NCBI GenBank assembly: GCA_019748215.1
Contig: JAIEPV010000076.1
Span: 1 to 36,946, forward strand
From: Hyphomicrobium sp.
GTDB taxonomy: Bacteria; Pseudomonadota; Alphaproteobacteria; Rhizobiales; Hyphomicrobiaceae
DNA: 36,946 nucleotides
Direction of reading: 5' to 3'
In this document: in pieces, positions 34,796 to 36,946 of the stretch
Position numbering within the stretch: position 1 is the stretch's first letter
Layout: each line of letters opens with the position of its first letter
Notes under the pieces: model-generated
What the model saw: the letters and a program-made list of their open reading frames with translations, nothing else
Told to the model about the DNA's origin: nothing
Databases searched by the model: none
Program-made: the position numbers and the translations under genes

Positions 34796-35429
34796 CTGCG
34801 CCCCCTCCCCCTTCTCCAATTTTATTCTGCACGACGTTGCCAACGATGGCTTGCGCGCCAGGATGCACGTGCACGACTTTGACGATCTGCTCGCCACCCC
34901 GTTGCAGCTTGGCCAAGACCTCGGCTTGCAATGTAAACGTTCGAAGAAGTTTGACGGCCGCGTTGCTTGCGCTGTCGAATTGCGGGATTTGATCGACGCG
35001 CAAAACGCGCAGCAGAACCTGCTGAGCGACCGCATGCGTGAGCGCCATTTGAACTGCGAGAGCGGCTTGCACCTCATTTTGGGGCTCTGCGCCTTCGATC
35101 ATCGCCAGCAGCCCGTTAAGCGTTACCTGATCAACTTTCCCTTCGGTCGTTCGTGATGCGGCGATCAACTTGTTCAGCTGAACAAGCGCAAAAGCGGTGC
35201 CGTGTGTTCCGAACGCATTTTGAATGCGGGCCAACCATCCGGCGCGGTCAGAATGCTGTGGTCCAAGCGCTTCCACCCGACCATCGCTAGACTGCTCACA
35301 AATGACCGTCAGGCGGGTTTTTCGATTTTTCAGAAATTGAGACGCATCGGCGATTGCAGCCGCCTCAGCCTCGCTTGGCGGGCCCTCCTCGCGTTTAGAC
35401 TTTCTAATTGCAGCTTGTTTCCGTGACAT
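34671..35429 (-). CDS. Conserved mobile-element protein of unknown function
   Basis: 252 aa, soluble. The N-terminus is charged (MSRKQAAIRKSKREEGPPS). A central helical region contains AFGTHGTAFALVQLNKLIAAS and VQAALAVQMALTHAVAQQVLLR. The KVVHVHPGAQAIVGNV segment near residue 185 and the tail NQPHAKAK...SEDSKRQPVPIA match a protein type I recall being common in Bradyrhizobium-like genomes next to HGGxSTG genes. No function is known to me. ATG 35429 has GAGG 6 nt upstream. Its last 125 bp are shared with the HGGxSTG gene. Confidence 0.75.
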   Translation of the reverse strand: MSRKQAAIRKSKREEGPPSEAEAAAIADASQFLKNRKTRLTVICEQSSDGRVEALGPQHSDRAGWLARIQNAFGTHGTAFALVQLNKLIAASRTTEGKVDQVTLNGLLAMIEGAEPQNEVQAALAVQMALTHAVAQQVLLRVLRVDQIPQFDSASNAAVKLLRTFTLQAEVLAKLQRGGEQIVKVVHVHPGAQAIVGNVVQNKIGEGGGGADENWNQPHAKAKLSAASASQLPQMWSEDSKRQPVPIAVSQR

Positions 35430-35470
35430 TCACTGCCTCACAATGTCTGGCATCAGTTTACAATGCACCC

Positions 35471-36901
35471 TCACGTTATGCTCTTCCGACAAAAGTCGGA
35501 TTCAAGGTAGCCAACATCGCCAAGAGTGCCAACGCTTTCGGTCTCGAACTCTTGGCAGTCTTGCCCCTGGTCGCTGTTAAAGGGCAATTCCTCGCAGTCA
35601 TTGATGCCAACTTCAGGCTGTTCGGAAGTTTGGCAATCTTGGCGTTCTTGGCGCTCTTGCTCGTCAAAAAGTCCCGGTCCACCTATCGGTTTGCGGGGTA
35701 ACTCCCACCACCACCCATCGGCGCGCTTGCTTGACTTAATGCCGAGCGCGCCTTTGGCTCTCTGAAGTGTGCGCATGCTGTGACCGGACCGCTCGGCGGC
35801 ATCTCTGATCTCGATCTCCGGCATATCCAAGTCAGTCAGTAAATCGGAAAGAAACGCCTTCGCCTCCCCGAGCGCACGCCTTTTATCTGCAGACGCCATT
35901 TGTGCCCGAACCAACTGGTCAGCACCAATATGCACGCTCCCTAATTCGAAGCGGACACGGCTCCCTTCGATGGCATTGCCAAGGTTGCAGTGCTCGATCA
36001 CGAAAGCAAAGCCGGTTCGATCGTCGCCAATGTTGTTCTTCATCGGCGCAAGAATGCGTCGATTGCCGTCCGGATTTTCAGGATCTCGCTCGACAACCCA
36101 AGCGGATCGGCAAACAGCGACAAATGCCCCAGAACCTGCAACGCGGGACATGGCGCTACCGTCAGGTGTTCCTTTATTGAAGTGGGAGACCATTATGACA
36201 GTTGCGCTTAATCGCTCGGCAATTTGTTGAAGCGGCACGAGTGCGCCTCGAACTTCGGCGACGTTGTGTGAGTCGATGCCATTGAGGTAAGCGCTAATAG
36301 GATCGATGATTATGAGCGACAAGCCGCCTTTGTCGCGAGCCAGTTCTTCGAGCTTCGCAGCATCGGTCTTTAGATTAAACGGGCGGTCGAGGTGCTTGTC
36401 ATCGTGCACAGAGTCGAGAAGGTGACATCGGGTAAGGTCCGCCCCCACCGCCTTCAACCGTGGGACGAGTGTATCGGCGGGATCATCTTCGCATGTGATG
36501 AAAGCCACATTGCCCCTCGGACATGGCGACCCGTCTGGCCATGTCCCTCCGTTGCTGACCAGAGCAGCCATGTAGAGGGTCAGCGTCGATTTTCCCCGAC
36601 CCGGCTGGCCCGCAAGCAAATTTAGCTTGCCCAGCGCGACGCGTCTTGGCCATAGCCATCGGACCGGCTTGGGCTCAATGTCTGCAAGGCAGCGTGACGA
36701 GTACGATTGCGGCAGAGGATCGGCAAGGAACGCAGGTGCCGCATCGATGGCTGACTTTACGGCCGCATCACCATCGGACCTTAGACAATCGTTGAAGTCT
36801 TTTCCCTGCCGCTGGGGCGGGTAAGCAATGCAAACGCTACGGCCTTCCGAGAGCCGGCGTCGCGCACCCGCATGTCCGACATCAACACCTGTGAGACAAA
36901 A
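35471..36901 (-). CDS. Toprim/RepA-like AAA ATPase (primase-helicase type), 5' part disrupted
   Basis: RecA-fold ATPase of the RepA/phage helicase type: Walker A LLAGQPGRGKST, a following ITCEDDP, Walker B LIIIDPISAYL, and the VSHFNKG motif. Upstream in the same frame is the end of a toprim-like primase domain (VGHAGARRRLSEGRSVCIA, then QGKDFNDCL), so this is a fused primase-helicase. A TAG at 36902-36904 interrupts that frame in the toprim region, and no ATG or GTG lies between it and a TTG at 36619, only three residues before Walker A. Either the gene is a pseudogene with a nonsense mutation or frameshift, or an unusual start is used. The C-terminus is a low-complexity tail encoded by 9-bp repeats. 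The sequence beyond 36904 leaves the window. Confidence 0.65.
   Translation of the reverse strand, partial: FCLTGVDVGHAGARRRLSEGRSVCIAYPPQRQGKDFNDCLRSDGDAAVKSAIDAAPAFLADPLPQSYSSRCLADIEPKPVRWLWPRRVALGKLNLLAGQPGRGKSTLTLYMAALVSNGGTWPDGSPCPRGNVAFITCEDDPADTLVPRLKAVGADLTRCHLLDSVHDDKHLDRPFNLKTDAAKLEELARDKGGLSLIIIDPISAYLNGIDSHNVAEVRGALVPLQQIAERLSATVIMVSHFNKGTPDGSAMSRVAGSGAFVAVCRSAWVVERDPENPDGNRRILAPMKNNIGDDRTGFAFVIEHCNLGNAIEGSRVRFELGSVHIGADQLVRAQMASADKRRALGEAKAFLSDLLTDLDMPEIEIRDAAERSGHSMRTLQRAKGALGIKSSKRADGWWWELPRKPIGGPGLFDEQERQERQDCQTSEQPEVGINDCEELPFNSDQGQDCQEFETESVGTLGDVGYLESDFCRKSIT
35510..35665. repeat. 9-bp imperfect repeats in the 3' end of the ATPase gene
   Basis: Left block: GCCAACATC, GCCAAGAGT, GCCAACGCT (35510-35536). 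Right block: TTGGCAATC, TTGGCGTTC, TTGGCGCTC and TTGCTCGTC (35630-35665). The blocks are mutually inverted: CGCCAAGAGTGCC at 35518-35530 pairs at 12 of 13 positions with GGCAATCTTGGCG at 35632-35644. As multiples of three, the units keep the frame open. Confidence 0.5.
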
Positions 36902-36946
36902 CTAGCGGCTTGAGGAACGGAGGATTTCGGGCTCATCGTGACCACC

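Noticed and set aside
34796-35077. Long version of the HGGxSTG frame
   Set aside because: The added residues are Arg/Ser/Cys-rich shadow of the 252-aa gene, and a strong ribosome binding site lies at the internal ATG.
1-36946. CRISPR array or rRNA genes
   Set aside because: No regularly spaced repeats of 25-40 bp and no rRNA-like sequence were noticed on reading the window.

Overview
The window looks like chromosomal DNA of a Hyphomicrobiales (Rhizobiales) alphaproteobacterium, near the Xanthobacteraceae/Nitrobacteraceae. This rests on the gene content: a DUF2865 protein, a class II DAHP synthase, citramalate synthase, an rpiA-DUF2059-gor run, and an HGGxSTG-type mobile-element protein. The first 24 kb is GC-rich core genome. 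From about 24 kb to the right end the DNA becomes mosaic, partly more AT-rich, and carries broken genes.

Core part (1-23.8 kb). A large FadE acyl-CoA dehydrogenase runs off the left edge, with a perfect 18-bp palindrome in its upstream region. Next is a small sulfur-oxidation module: fccB (flavocytochrome c flavoprotein) divergent from soxY-soxZ. The minus strand then carries cysS, a small membrane protein, a GNAT acetyltransferase overlapping cimA, gltX, nadE, class II aroF, an SDR, glutathione reductase, a DUF2059 protein and rpiA. On the plus strand are a DUF2865 envelope protein and gph. A second sulfur-related group follows: a DsrE-family protein, an RND/MMPL exporter and a divergent TusA.

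A tRNA-Val(CAC) gene at 23981-24055 marks the start of an accessory region. Beside it lie a decayed copy of the HGGxSTG gene whose intact relative sits 10 kb away, a decayed choline-kinase-like gene, and an intact betaine-type ABC transporter operon (proX-proV-proW, the permease being a tandem fusion). An IS3-type transposase remnant follows.

The most interesting part is 29.6-34.3 kb. A KAS III-like enzyme and an unrecognised 213-aa protein are divergent from a tightly coupled operon of acyl carrier protein, membrane-anchored SGNH protein, MBOAT acyltransferase and a 53-aa single-span membrane microprotein. Its architecture parallels the Gram-positive Dlt system (DltC, DltD, DltB, DltX). The microprotein ends in a Tyr-x-x-Phe tail positioned like the DltX acyl-shuttle motif, but a KAS III-like enzyme replaces the DltA ligase. 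I infer a cell-envelope acylation system carrying an acyl group other than D-alanine.

The right end (34.5-36.9 kb) holds a mobile-element module: HGGxSTG protein, an overlapping 252-aa protein, and a toprim/RepA-like ATPase whose 5' part is interrupted by a stop codon. All assignments come from reading the sequence; no database search was run.
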